Below, piece after piece: positions 1 through 5,226 of a DNA stretch of 10,992 nucleotides. Position 1 is the stretch's first letter. The number at the start of each line of letters is the position of its first letter. The position numbers and the translations under genes are program-made. This DNA is from an uncultured Psychrobacillus sp. (GTDB taxonomy: Bacteria > Bacillota > Bacilli > Bacillales_A > Planococcaceae): positions 1 through 10,992 of the forward strand of contig CAKQHO010000116.1 in assembly GCA_934234185.1 (NCBI GenBank). The letters are read 5' to 3'. The notes beneath the pieces are model-generated. The model saw only the letters and a list, made by a program, of their open reading frames with translations. It was not told where the DNA came from and did not search any database.

Positions 1-11
1 ATAGATGATTT

Positions 12-71
12 CGGTACATCTTTTTTAAAAACGGTACGACTTTTTTATAAACAGTATAACTTTATTTCAAA
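12..71. repeat. Three degenerate 20-bp tandem repeats at the window edge
   Basis: Three head-to-tail units with a period of 20 bases start at 12, 32 and 52. Units 1 and 2 share CGGTAC followed two or three bases later by CTTTTTT and A-rich sequence; unit 3 is more diverged (CAGTATAACTTT). The bases before position 12 may be part of a further unit cut by the window edge. Regularly spaced ~20-bp repeats of this kind are known at the ends of IS21-family and Tn7/Mu-like elements, where the transposase binds them. No transposase gene is visible here, so that reading is an inference. They could also be an array of regulator sites. Confidence 0.5.
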
Positions 72-137
72 TCTATAGAAGCTACTGATATTGAGAATTA
101 CAGCTAGTCATTTGTACGGTTAAACGTTCCTAGAATA

Positions 138-146
138 TGGTATAAT
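138..146 (+). promoter_or_regulatory. Toxin promoter, copy 1 (extended -10)
   Basis: TGGTATAAT is a perfect extended -10 (TG-n-TATAAT with the TG at 138-139). No good -35 is seen at 16-18 bases; GTTAAA at 119-124 is the nearest weak candidate. Transcription would start near 153. The identical element is kept in copy 2 at 4586-4594, at the very start of the conserved unit. Confidence 0.7.
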
Positions 147-152
147 TTAGAT

Positions 153-228
153 AGCAACCATAGGCATTCATGGGCGGCAGCACATCTTTTTTTCACTCAC
201 TTTCTCAGTGTGAGAGGGAGGTGTTGCT
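153..228 (+). promoter_or_regulatory. Toxin mRNA leader able to mask the ribosome site, copy 1
   Basis: The predicted 5' end AGCAAC (153-158) is complementary to GTTGCT (223-228), which lies directly upstream of the toxin ATG. Inside this, CTCAC (196-200) can pair with GTGAG (210-214) next to the GGGAGGTG Shine-Dalgarno. Both pairings are kept in copy 2. Such leaders keep full-length type I toxin mRNAs poorly translated until processed or unpaired; that role is inferred here. Confidence 0.5.
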
Positions 229-229
229 G

Positions 230-325
230 ATGACAATAGAACAAGCGCTAAACCTGATGATTTCGTTTTCAACGTTAATCGTAGCGATAATCGCTTTGTC
301 ATTTACTTTTACGAAAAAAAAGTAA
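230..325 (+). CDS. Holin-like type I toxin peptide, copy 1
   Basis: A 31-residue peptide starts MTIEQALNLMIS, continues with one hydrophobic helix (about residues 6-27) and ends in three lysines. This is the layout of the small membrane toxins of the TxpA/BsrG/BsrE kind and of the 'putative holin-like toxin' family (Hol_Tox). Such peptides insert in the cytoplasmic membrane and depolarise it or disturb envelope synthesis when the antitoxin RNA is lost. The Shine-Dalgarno GGGAGGTG (216-223) is strong and well spaced. Copy 2 encodes the same peptide except Ser14 to Ala and Ile21 to Val, while seven other codons differ silently, which shows selection on the protein. The gene lies between its own promoter and terminator and is opposed by a convergent antisense RNA. 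The family assignment rests on length, hydropathy and architecture, not on a database search. Confidence 0.85.
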   Translation: MTIEQALNLMISFSTLIVAIIALSFTFTKKK

Positions 326-460
326 ACCGCCCCTTAGCCTAGCACGCAGGTGGACGGTTTACGGTTTACTGTGCTGTTCGCCTTTGAAGCGAACTATGAT
401 GTTGCAAGAAGACTGTTGGTGTTGTCGCACCAACGGTCTTTTTTAATATACTCTTTGATT
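314..460 (-). ncRNA. Antisense antitoxin RNA, copy 1 (type I)
   Basis: A ~147-base RNA is predicted from the minus-strand promoter at 467-494 to a minus-strand terminator over the toxin stop codon. The terminator stem is GTAAACCG with CGGTTTAC (plus-strand 355-362 and 322-329), extended by one U-G and two C-G pairs that form only in minus-strand RNA. It is followed by eight Ts, the complement of the toxin's lysine codons (314-321). The RNA covers the whole 3' untranslated region of the toxin mRNA plus its last codons, the tail-to-tail layout of txpA/RatA and bsrG/SR4. A central hairpin, GTTCGC (376-381) / GCGAAC (389-394), exists in both RNAs and could start loop-loop contact. The 5' end is estimated from the promoter. 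Confidence 0.75.
411..444 (+). terminator. Toxin mRNA terminator, copy 1
   Basis: An 11-bp stem GACTGTTGGTG (411-421) / CACCAACGGTC (428-438) with a 6-base loop is followed by six Ts. One pair (T414-G435) is a U-G wobble only in plus-strand RNA and would be an A-C mismatch on the other strand, which supports transcription from the toxin side. Confidence 0.85.
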
Positions 461-466
461 ACCCTC

Positions 467-494
467 ATTATAACATACCAATTGCTATTTTCAA
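467..494 (-). promoter_or_regulatory. Antitoxin RNA promoter, copy 1
   Basis: Read on the minus strand: TTGAAA (494-489), a 16-base spacer, then TGTTATAAT with a perfect extended -10 (TATAAT at 472-467). This is the strongest promoter-like sequence in the unit and is conserved base for base in its boxes in copy 2. A stronger antitoxin than toxin promoter is expected for a type I pair. Confidence 0.8.
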
Positions 495-598
495 TTAATT
501 CCATGTGATGAAAGCTCTTATCTACTGTGCTGGTTCGTAGATCTTTTGTGTGTAAGAACACTATTTTTGATACTATCCTCTAGGCGTTCGTGCTTATC

Positions 599-1558
599 TT
601 ACACAATAGAGCTTAACTCGGTTTCCGGTCTTTCCTCGTACAAATTGTATTTCTTTAAGAAGGCACTTACAACTTCCTCATATTCCTTCGGATTTTCGTT
701 AAATGATTTGGCATGGGCACCTTTTTCAAAGAGCTTCAAATCCTTCGGACCTTTTTTCTTTTCATAAAGATCCTCTGTCATTTTCGGTAGAATAAAGTCA
801 TCCTCCAGGCTATGAATGAAGAGGACAGGCTTTTCAATGTTGTCTACTACATCTATCGGTGAGACAAGATTTAAGGTGTAGCCATCACGGATTTTTAGGA
901 ATAAATTCGCAAAGCGGATGGCAAGTGTGGAACGTAGAGGTGTACTGGTGGTCATGATATGGTAAACCTGGTCCTCAAAATTGGAAAAGGCACAATCTGA
1001 AATGTAAAAGTCCGCATCATCCACGATGGATCCAGCATATAGAAGGGTAGTAGCTGCCCCCATAGACTCTCCATGTATGCCGATGATGGCATCCTCTCCT
1101 GCACGCTCTCTAACCACCTGGACAATTGCCTGCAAATCTAACTTTTCATAAAAGCCAAAGCTCGTTGTTTTTCCTCCTGAATCCCCATGTCTGCGGTGAT
1201 CGTAAACAACGCTATTAAAACCTAAGCGTTCAAACATTCTCACAAAACGAAGGGAATTTATCTTGTTCTCTGTTACTCCGTGGCAAATAATCATATACTT
1301 GTTAGTTTGAAGTGGTTCCACAAAGATTGCTTTTAAGGAGTATCCATTGATGGATTCTACCCAGCGCTCTGTTTTGTTCACGCTACTAAACCATGCCTCA
1401 TCTAGCCGCTTTGCGGTAATCTCTCTTTTTAAAATAAAGTCGTCCTCTTTTTTCTTCATATACATAAGCTTATTAGTCAAAAAGAAGCCGAATACGGTTG
1501 CTATAGCTGTGAGAACGCTGGTAAAAATACTCGTCCAAACAATCACTCTTTTTCGCAT
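599..1558 (-). CDS. yqkD: Alpha/beta hydrolase, YqkD family
   Basis: This is a membrane-anchored serine hydrolase of the alpha/beta-hydrolase fold, 319 residues. Residues 6-28 form a signal-anchor helix, so the catalytic domain is probably outside the cytoplasmic membrane. The oxyanion-side motif ICHGVTEN is near 91-98, the YDHRRHGDSGG strand/loop at 119-129, and the nucleophile elbow GESMG at 163-167 (Ser165). The acid is Asp253 or Asp254 in HSLEDDFILP and the base His282 in KGAHAKSF, so the triad is complete. The natural substrate of this family is not known. The start ATG follows the stop of the HMG-CoA lyase gene by 11 bases, with GGAG overlapping the upstream end, so the two are probably cotranscribed and translationally coupled. 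The symbol rests on family likeness plus the neighbouring yqkE, yqkF and nudF genes. Confidence 0.88.
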   Translation of the reverse strand: MRKRVIVWTSIFTSVLTAIATVFGFFLTNKLMYMKKKEDDFILKREITAKRLDEAWFSSVNKTERWVESINGYSLKAIFVEPLQTNKYMIICHGVTENKINSLRFVRMFERLGFNSVVYDHRRHGDSGGKTTSFGFYEKLDLQAIVQVVRERAGEDAIIGIHGESMGAATTLLYAGSIVDDADFYISDCAFSNFEDQVYHIMTTSTPLRSTLAIRFANLFLKIRDGYTLNLVSPIDVVDNIEKPVLFIHSLEDDFILPKMTEDLYEKKKGPKDLKLFEKGAHAKSFNENPKEYEEVVSAFLKKYNLYEERPETELSSIV

Positions 1559-1569
1559 AAGGTCATCTC

Positions 1570-2466
1570 CTACTTACTTTTAAATAATTTATACATCCCC
1601 GTTTCTATTGGGCGTGATACATATGGTGCTACGAGATCTACTGCTCCAAGCAGCTGGTCCAAGTCGATACCAGTGTCTATTCCCATTTGTTCTAGCATAT
1701 TCACGACATCCTCTGTTGCTACATTTCCAGTCGCTCCAGGGGCGAATGGACAACCACCAAGACCTCCAGCAGACGTATCAAATCGAGAGACACCCGCAGA
1801 AAGTGCTGCAAAAATATTTGCGAGTCCCATTTTTCTTGTGTCATGGAAATGGGCAGTAATAAGCGTCTCGGGAAATTCCTGTAAAAGCTTGCTAAATAGT
1901 GTATAGCTCTCCATTGGGTTTGCCATACCAATAGTATCGGCAACACTTAGCTCATTCACTCCCCAGGAAACAAATTCCTTACATAAAGCCAAAGTAGCTT
2001 CAGGCTTTATTTCACCCTCATATGGACAATAAAAGGCAGTGGAGATACAAGCTCGAACAAAATATCCTTCTGCTAATAATTTTTCCACAATTGGCTTTAA
2101 ATCATCCATACTTTCTTTTGTCGTTTTATTAATATTTTTTTTGTTGAAGCTCTCTGAAACACCAACAAATACAGCAAGGCTTTTTGCTCCTGCCGTTTTC
2201 GCCAGCTCCACACCTTTTAGATTTGGGGTTAGTACAAATTGTCTACCCACTTTTTCCACATTTGACACAATTTCGTTTGCATCCTTCATTTGTGGTACCC
2301 ACTTTGGTGAAACAAAGGAGCTTATCTCCATTTCTTGAATCCCTGACTTTTGAAGACCTTTGATAAAATCAAGCTTCACATCGGTTGGTACTTCCTTTTT
2401 TTCATTTTGCAATCCATCTCGAGGCCCCACCTCGATAATTGTCACTTTTTTTGGTAAAATAAACAT
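1570..2466 (-). CDS. mvaB: Hydroxymethylglutaryl-CoA lyase
   Basis: This cytoplasmic TIM-barrel lyase cleaves HMG-CoA to acetoacetate and acetyl-CoA, the last step specific to leucine breakdown. With the chosen start it has 298 residues, normal for the bacterial enzyme. Seen in order: EVGPRDGLQNE (12-22, catalytic Arg16 and metal-binding Asp17), SVADTIGMANP (184-194), HFHD (206-209, metal-binding His206 and His208), and the signature GGLGGCPFAPGATGN (234-248) with catalytic Cys239 and metal-binding Asn248. An in-frame GTG at 2481 and an ATG at 2472 lie upstream, but they contain or directly abut the Shine-Dalgarno GGAGGG (2473-2478). The ATG at 2466 is spaced 6 bases from it and is preferred. 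The gene precedes yqkD in a likely two-gene operon and is divergent from the thiolase. B. subtilis calls its homologue yngG. Confidence 0.93.
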   Translation of the reverse strand: MFILPKKVTIIEVGPRDGLQNEKKEVPTDVKLDFIKGLQKSGIQEMEISSFVSPKWVPQMKDANEIVSNVEKVGRQFVLTPNLKGVELAKTAGAKSLAVFVGVSESFNKKNINKTTKESMDDLKPIVEKLLAEGYFVRACISTAFYCPYEGEIKPEATLALCKEFVSWGVNELSVADTIGMANPMESYTLFSKLLQEFPETLITAHFHDTRKMGLANIFAALSAGVSRFDTSAGGLGGCPFAPGATGNVATEDVVNMLEQMGIDTGIDLDQLLGAVDLVAPYVSRPIETGMYKLFKSK

Positions 2467-2548
2467 ATTCATCCCTCCCACTTCTATTGTAAGGAAAGGA
2501 GGGACGAAGTAGCAAATTATTTAGGGGAAATTTGAGGAGGACTAGGGC

Positions 2549-3730
2549 ATGACAAACGAAGTAGTGATAGTAAGTGCAGTGAGAACTGCGATTGGTTCAT
2601 TTCAGGGGTCTTTAAAGGATGTGCCAGCAACAAAGCTAGGTGCAATTGTAATCGAAAAAGCATTAGAAAAAGCAGGAGTCTCTAAAGAATCGGTGGAAGA
2701 AGTAATCATGGGGAATGTACTTCAAGCTGGTCTAGGGCAAAATCCTGCAAGACAGGCAGCACTTCAAGCAGGCTTACCACAAGCTGTTTCCGCTCTTACA
2801 ATAAATAAAGTGTGTGGGTCAGGATTAAAGGCAATACACCTTGCAACTCAAGCAGTCATTGCAGGAGATGCAGATATTATTGTTGCAGGCGGCATGGAAA
2901 ACATGAGCCAGGCACCGTATTTATTGAAAAACGCTCGTGAAGGCTTCCGCATGGGCGATCAAAAGGTTGTAGACAGCATGATTTCAGACGGCCTATGGTG
3001 TGCATTCAATGATTACCATATGGGTATTACTGCTGAAAATCTATGTGATAGATATGAGATTACGAGAGAAGAACAAGACAAATTCTCTGCTCGCTCTCAA
3101 GCACGTGCAGCAGCAGCGATGGAATCAGGAAAATTTGTCGACGAAATCGTACCTGTTGAAATTCCGCAACGCAAAGGCGACCCGATTGTCTTTGCACAGG
3201 ACGAATATCCGAAAAAAGGTTCAACAGAAGAAAAATTAGGCGGCTTACGTCCCGCATTTAAAAAAGATGGATCTGTTACAGCAGGAAATGCTTCTGGGAT
3301 TAACGATGGAGCAGCTGCTGTAGTAGTGATGAGCAAGAAAAAAGCAGAGGAATTAGGACTCACGCCACTAGCAACCATCGTGGCAAATGCATCTGCAGGT
3401 GTTGATCCTTCCGTTATGGGTATCGGACCAGTTGAGGCAGTGAAAAAGGTACTCTCAAAATCGAATTTATCCATGGAGGATATCGAGCTAATCGAAGCAA
3501 ATGAGGCGTTTGCAGCACAATCTATCGCAGTAGATAGAGAGTTATCCTTCAATCATGATATACTAAATGTAAATGGGGGAGCTATTGCCCTTGGACACCC
3601 AATCGGAGCAAGCGGCGCTCGAATCTTCGTTACGCTATTACACGAAATGAAGAAGCGAGATGCAAAAACAGGTCTTGCGACACTTTGTATCGGAGGAGGC
3701 CAAGGAGTAGCTACCATCGTAAAACGTTAA
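2549..3730 (+). CDS. Acetyl-CoA C-acetyltransferase (thiolase II)
   Basis: A 393-residue thiolase, the usual length for the biosynthetic-type tetrameric enzyme, which interconverts two acetyl-CoA and acetoacetyl-CoA. All catalytic residues are visible: the acyl-accepting Cys89 in NKVCGSGLKA, His350 in GGAIALGHPIGASG, and the acid/base Cys380 in LCIGGGQG; NEAFAAQ is at 318-324. GGAGG (2536-2540) lies 8 bases before the ATG. The gene is divergent from HMG-CoA lyase. Acetoacetate from the lyase needs a CoA-transferase or synthetase, not seen here, before this thiolase can split it, so the pair fits leucine or ketone-body catabolism. A role in making acetoacetyl-CoA cannot be excluded. Names such as atoB, thlA or mmgA are used for such proteins, and sequence alone does not choose among them. 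Confidence 0.93.
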   Translation: MTNEVVIVSAVRTAIGSFQGSLKDVPATKLGAIVIEKALEKAGVSKESVEEVIMGNVLQAGLGQNPARQAALQAGLPQAVSALTINKVCGSGLKAIHLATQAVIAGDADIIVAGGMENMSQAPYLLKNAREGFRMGDQKVVDSMISDGLWCAFNDYHMGITAENLCDRYEITREEQDKFSARSQARAAAAMESGKFVDEIVPVEIPQRKGDPIVFAQDEYPKKGSTEEKLGGLRPAFKKDGSVTAGNASGINDGAAAVVVMSKKKAEELGLTPLATIVANASAGVDPSVMGIGPVEAVKKVLSKSNLSMEDIELIEANEAFAAQSIAVDRELSFNHDILNVNGGAIALGHPIGASGARIFVTLLHEMKKRDAKTGLATLCIGGGQGVATIVKR

Positions 3731-3745
3731 AAGAAGGTGGACTAT

Positions 3746-4006
3746 TTGGCTAAAAAGAAACAAAAAAGACAGCAGCCCGCAGTAAAGGCGGCACCAGTCA
3801 AAGAAGAAGGCAATGCACTTTCCGATCAGCTTTCCTCTGACATTCTAGCAAAACTAAAGGAAACAAAGAAACAGCTAGTATCAGCGGAGCAGCAAAAGGA
3901 AGAGGAAAGACAAGCGCAGTTAGCCTTTGAAAAAAAGCAACGAGAAAAAAACAAAACCTTCGAAGAGCTATTAGATGAGTATGGCTTTGAAGGAACTAAG
4001 TTTTAA
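3746..4006 (+). CDS. yqkE: YqkE-like small charged protein (DUF3886)
   Basis: A short, very hydrophilic, Lys/Glu/Gln-rich protein that opens MAKKKQKRQQP, has a predicted coiled-coil stretch at about residues 25-70 and ends with the family-like motif KTFEELLDEYGFEGTKF. Its function is unknown. The frame is open from a GTG at 3737, but that codon lies within the Shine-Dalgarno-like GAAGGTGG. A TTG at 3746 gives proper spacing and the expected MAKKK start, so an 86-residue product is called. It begins 15 bases after the thiolase stop, so it is probably cotranscribed with it, and a strong terminator follows. Family and symbol come from the C-terminal motif, the composition and the yqkD / yqkF / nudF neighbourhood. 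Confidence 0.8.
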   Translation: MAKKKQKRQQPAVKAAPVKEEGNALSDQLSSDILAKLKETKKQLVSAEQQKEEERQAQLAFEKKQREKNKTFEELLDEYGFEGTKF

Positions 4007-4011
4007 GTACG

Positions 4012-4050
4012 AACAGCGAGGGGAGCAATCCTTTCGCTGTTTTGTTTTTT
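4012..4050 (+). terminator. Terminator of the thiolase-yqkE operon
   Basis: AACAGCGA (4012-4019) pairs with TCGCTGTT (4034-4041). The stem extends inward through AGGGG/CCTTT, including wobble pairs, to a loop of about 6 bases, and TTGTTTTTT follows. It begins 5 bases after the yqkE stop and marks the left edge of the accessory segment. Confidence 0.85.
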
Positions 4051-4133
4051 GAAAAAAATATTCTTATGAAGGTATATTGACTGGTCTTGGGTGGAAATTA
4101 CACGTTAAACTTTAAGGAGTAATGAATAATGAT

Positions 4134-4444
4134 ATGTTAGCGAGAATCCTTATAAAAAAATACTTTCAATTATTTTTATTACTCTTTTACTTATTGGAGA
4201 CCTTGGATTTGCAGGCTTTTATATCTGGTCGCAGCAAACCTACGAAGCTTCTGAGGAACTTTATAATTATATAGATACTGATGAGATTCAGTATGAAGAG
4301 AATTGGCTCGTTTTCGAACCTATTGAGGAGACAAAAGGCGGTGTCATTCTTTATCCGGGTGCAAAAGTAGAGCCGGAAGCATACAGCTACTATGCTCAAG
4401 GGTTGGCAGATAACGGCTATACAGTTGTTATACCAAAGGACTAT
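4134..4444 (+). pseudogene. Alpha/beta-hydrolase fragment, frameshifted and truncated
   Basis: An ATG at 4134 (or 4122), after AAGGAG at 4114-4119, opens a frame reading MLARILIKK. The protein-like frame then shifts at the run of seven As around 4146-4152. In the shifted frame it continues as a membrane helix (ILSIIFITLLLIG), GFYIWSQQTYEAS and then VILYPGAKVEPEAY and LADNGYTVVIPKD, the first strand/oxyanion and second strand of a small anchored alpha/beta hydrolase. Family resemblance ends near 4441, and the frame stops at 4483-4485 after unrelated residues. The nucleophile Ser, acid and His regions (well over 100 residues) are missing. It is a remnant cut off by a deletion or insertion, with copy 2 of the toxin-antitoxin unit about 140 bases further on. 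Identification is from motif reading only. Confidence 0.75.
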
Positions 4445-4585
4445 CTAGGGATACAAATACATAATTTGCTGATATGCATCCATTAAAGATTTGTAACGAA
4501 GATAAGAAAGATAATCAGATGCAGAATCACTCGAAGTTTTTATGAATAGTTAAACACTGGTACAAATAATGTTAATTTCAACATA

Positions 4586-4594
4586 TGGTATAAT
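4586..4594 (+). promoter_or_regulatory. Toxin promoter, copy 2 (extended -10)
   Basis: TGGTATAAT is identical to the copy 1 element, with the TG at 4586-4587 and the -10 at 4589-4594. No clear -35 is seen. The start would be near 4601, giving a leader that begins AGCAAC and can pair with GTTGCT at 4673-4678 just before the toxin ATG. CTCACT/AGTGAG also forms a stem beside the Shine-Dalgarno. Confidence 0.7.
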
Positions 4595-4679
4595 TTAGAT
4601 AGCAACCATAGGCATTCATGGGCGGGAGCACATCTTTCTTTTCACTCACTTTCTCAGTGAGAGAGAGGGGGTGTTGCTG

Positions 4680-4775
4680 ATGACAATAGAACAAGCATTA
4701 AATCTGATGATTTCGTTTGCCACTTTAATCGTGGCAATCGTTGCTTTGTCATTTACTTTTACGAAAAAAAAGTAA
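4680..4775 (+). CDS. Holin-like type I toxin peptide, copy 2
   Basis: A 31-residue hydrophobic peptide, identical to copy 1 except Ala14 and Val21. It has the start MTIEQALNLMIS, one membrane helix and a tail of three lysines encoded AAA AAA AAG. The Shine-Dalgarno is AGGGGGTG, about 7 bases before the ATG. Nine codons differ from copy 1, seven silently and two by conservative changes in the membrane helix, as expected for a functional peptide under purifying selection. Promoter, leader, terminator and opposing antisense RNA are all intact, so this copy also looks functional. The toxin reading follows the TxpA/BsrG and Hol_Tox families by architecture; no search was run. Confidence 0.85.
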   Translation: MTIEQALNLMISFATLIVAIVALSFTFTKKK

Positions 4776-4905
4776 ACCGCCCATAGCCTCCAAGCAATGG
4801 CGGTTTACTATACGCTGTGCTGTTCGCCTTCGAAGCGAACTATGATGTTGCTAGCGACTATTGGTGTACCCTCAGCAATGGTCTTTTTTAATATACTCTT
4901 TAACT
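4764..4905 (-). ncRNA. Antisense antitoxin RNA, copy 2 (type I)
   Basis: A predicted ~142-base RNA from the promoter at 4912-4939 to a terminator with a perfect 10-bp stem (GTAAACCGCC / GGCGGTTTAC, plus-strand 4772-4781 and 4799-4808). Eight Ts complementary to the lysine codons at 4764-4771 follow. It overlaps the toxin stop codon and the entire toxin 3' untranslated region. The shared hairpin GTTCGC/GCGAAC (4822-4840) is conserved with copy 1 while terminator loops differ, so cross-regulation between copies is possible but uncertain. Confidence 0.75.
4856..4889 (+). terminator. Toxin mRNA terminator, copy 2
   Basis: GACTATTG (4856-4863) pairs with CAATGGTC (4876-4883), with one wobble (T4859-G4880) that is valid only in plus-strand RNA, and six Ts follow. 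The stem differs in sequence from copy 1 but keeps the structure, which supports selection on the hairpin. Confidence 0.8.
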
Positions 4906-4911
4906 ACACAC

Positions 4912-4939
4912 ATTATAACATACCAATTCCTATTTTCAA
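4912..4939 (-). promoter_or_regulatory. Antitoxin RNA promoter, copy 2
   Basis: On the minus strand: TTGAAA (4939-4934), a 16-base spacer and TGTTATAAT (TATAAT at 4917-4912). Both boxes and the spacer length are the same as in copy 1, although the flanking bases have changed. Confidence 0.8.
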
Positions 4940-4946
4940 TTAATTC

Positions 4947-5213
4947 AATACTTTTTATAAACTCATAGCGTACACAGTAAAAGAAGACTTGTAGCTATTG
5001 AAACCTTTTGTTCTTCTGCTACGTAACCGTTTATTAGGGTCTACAAATAATTCCTGCGAATCCATTAATTGAAATTTGTGTCATAATTAAGATGATTGTT
5101 ACTAGCTTCTTCCGGGGACTATTTTAGGTCTTGCCTGAATGTTTCTATATTTGTCTTTACAGTTGGAGCAGCTCGAACATTTACTGAAAATAATTCGAAA
5201 AACGCTCATAGCG
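4947..5213. other. Intergenic stretch with nothing recognised
   Basis: Between the antitoxin promoter and the SUKH gene no convincing coding frame, terminator or promoter was found. A short hairpin, CGCT/AGCG with a three-base loop, lies just before the Shine-Dalgarno of the SUKH gene. The promoter of that gene could not be placed. Confidence 0.4.
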
Positions 5214-5226
5214 AAAGGGGATTTCT

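Larger units (their letters stand above)
135..501 (+). repeat. Type I toxin-antitoxin unit, copy 1 (direct repeat of 4583-4946)
   Basis: This ~367-base unit is repeated in the same orientation at 4583-4946. The match begins just before the toxin -10 box and ends just after the antitoxin -35 box, so the repeated unit is exactly one complete toxin-antitoxin locus with both promoters and both terminators. Sequence outside these limits does not match. The copies are diverged, with substitutions concentrated at third codon positions and in terminator loops, so the duplication is not recent or the copies arrived separately. Confidence 0.85.
4583..4946 (+). repeat. Type I toxin-antitoxin unit, copy 2 (direct repeat of 135-501)
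   Basis: This ~364-base second unit has the same parts in the same order as copy 1: extended -10, masking leader, 31-codon toxin gene, shared hairpin, plus-strand terminator, and antisense RNA with its promoter. Conservation ends at the promoter boxes on both sides. It sits in the accessory segment between a hydrolase pseudogene and a SUKH gene, whereas copy 1 lies beyond yqkD. Confidence 0.85.

Noticed and set aside
135..501. The repeated units considered as an insertion sequence or CRISPR-like repeat
   Set aside because: No transposase, terminal inverted repeats or target duplications; only two copies, and all conserved parts are explained by a toxin-antitoxin locus.
550..604. Inverted repeat GTGTAAGA / TCTTACAC next to the yqkD stop
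   Set aside because: The loop of about 39 bases and the lack of a T-run make it a poor terminator; probably chance.
2482..2548. Promoters in the lyase-thiolase intergenic region
   Set aside because: Several TTGTAA-, AATTAT- and TACAAT-like boxes exist but none has acceptable spacing on either strand, so no promoter is called.
3097..3552. 151-codon minus-strand ORF inside the thiolase gene
   Set aside because: It is the antisense shadow of a well-supported thiolase with all catalytic residues; low-complexity Ser/Ala/Phe-rich translation.
4187..4399. 70-codon minus-strand ORF
   Set aside because: Antisense to the recognisable alpha/beta-hydrolase fragment; no ribosome site and no meaningful similarity seen.
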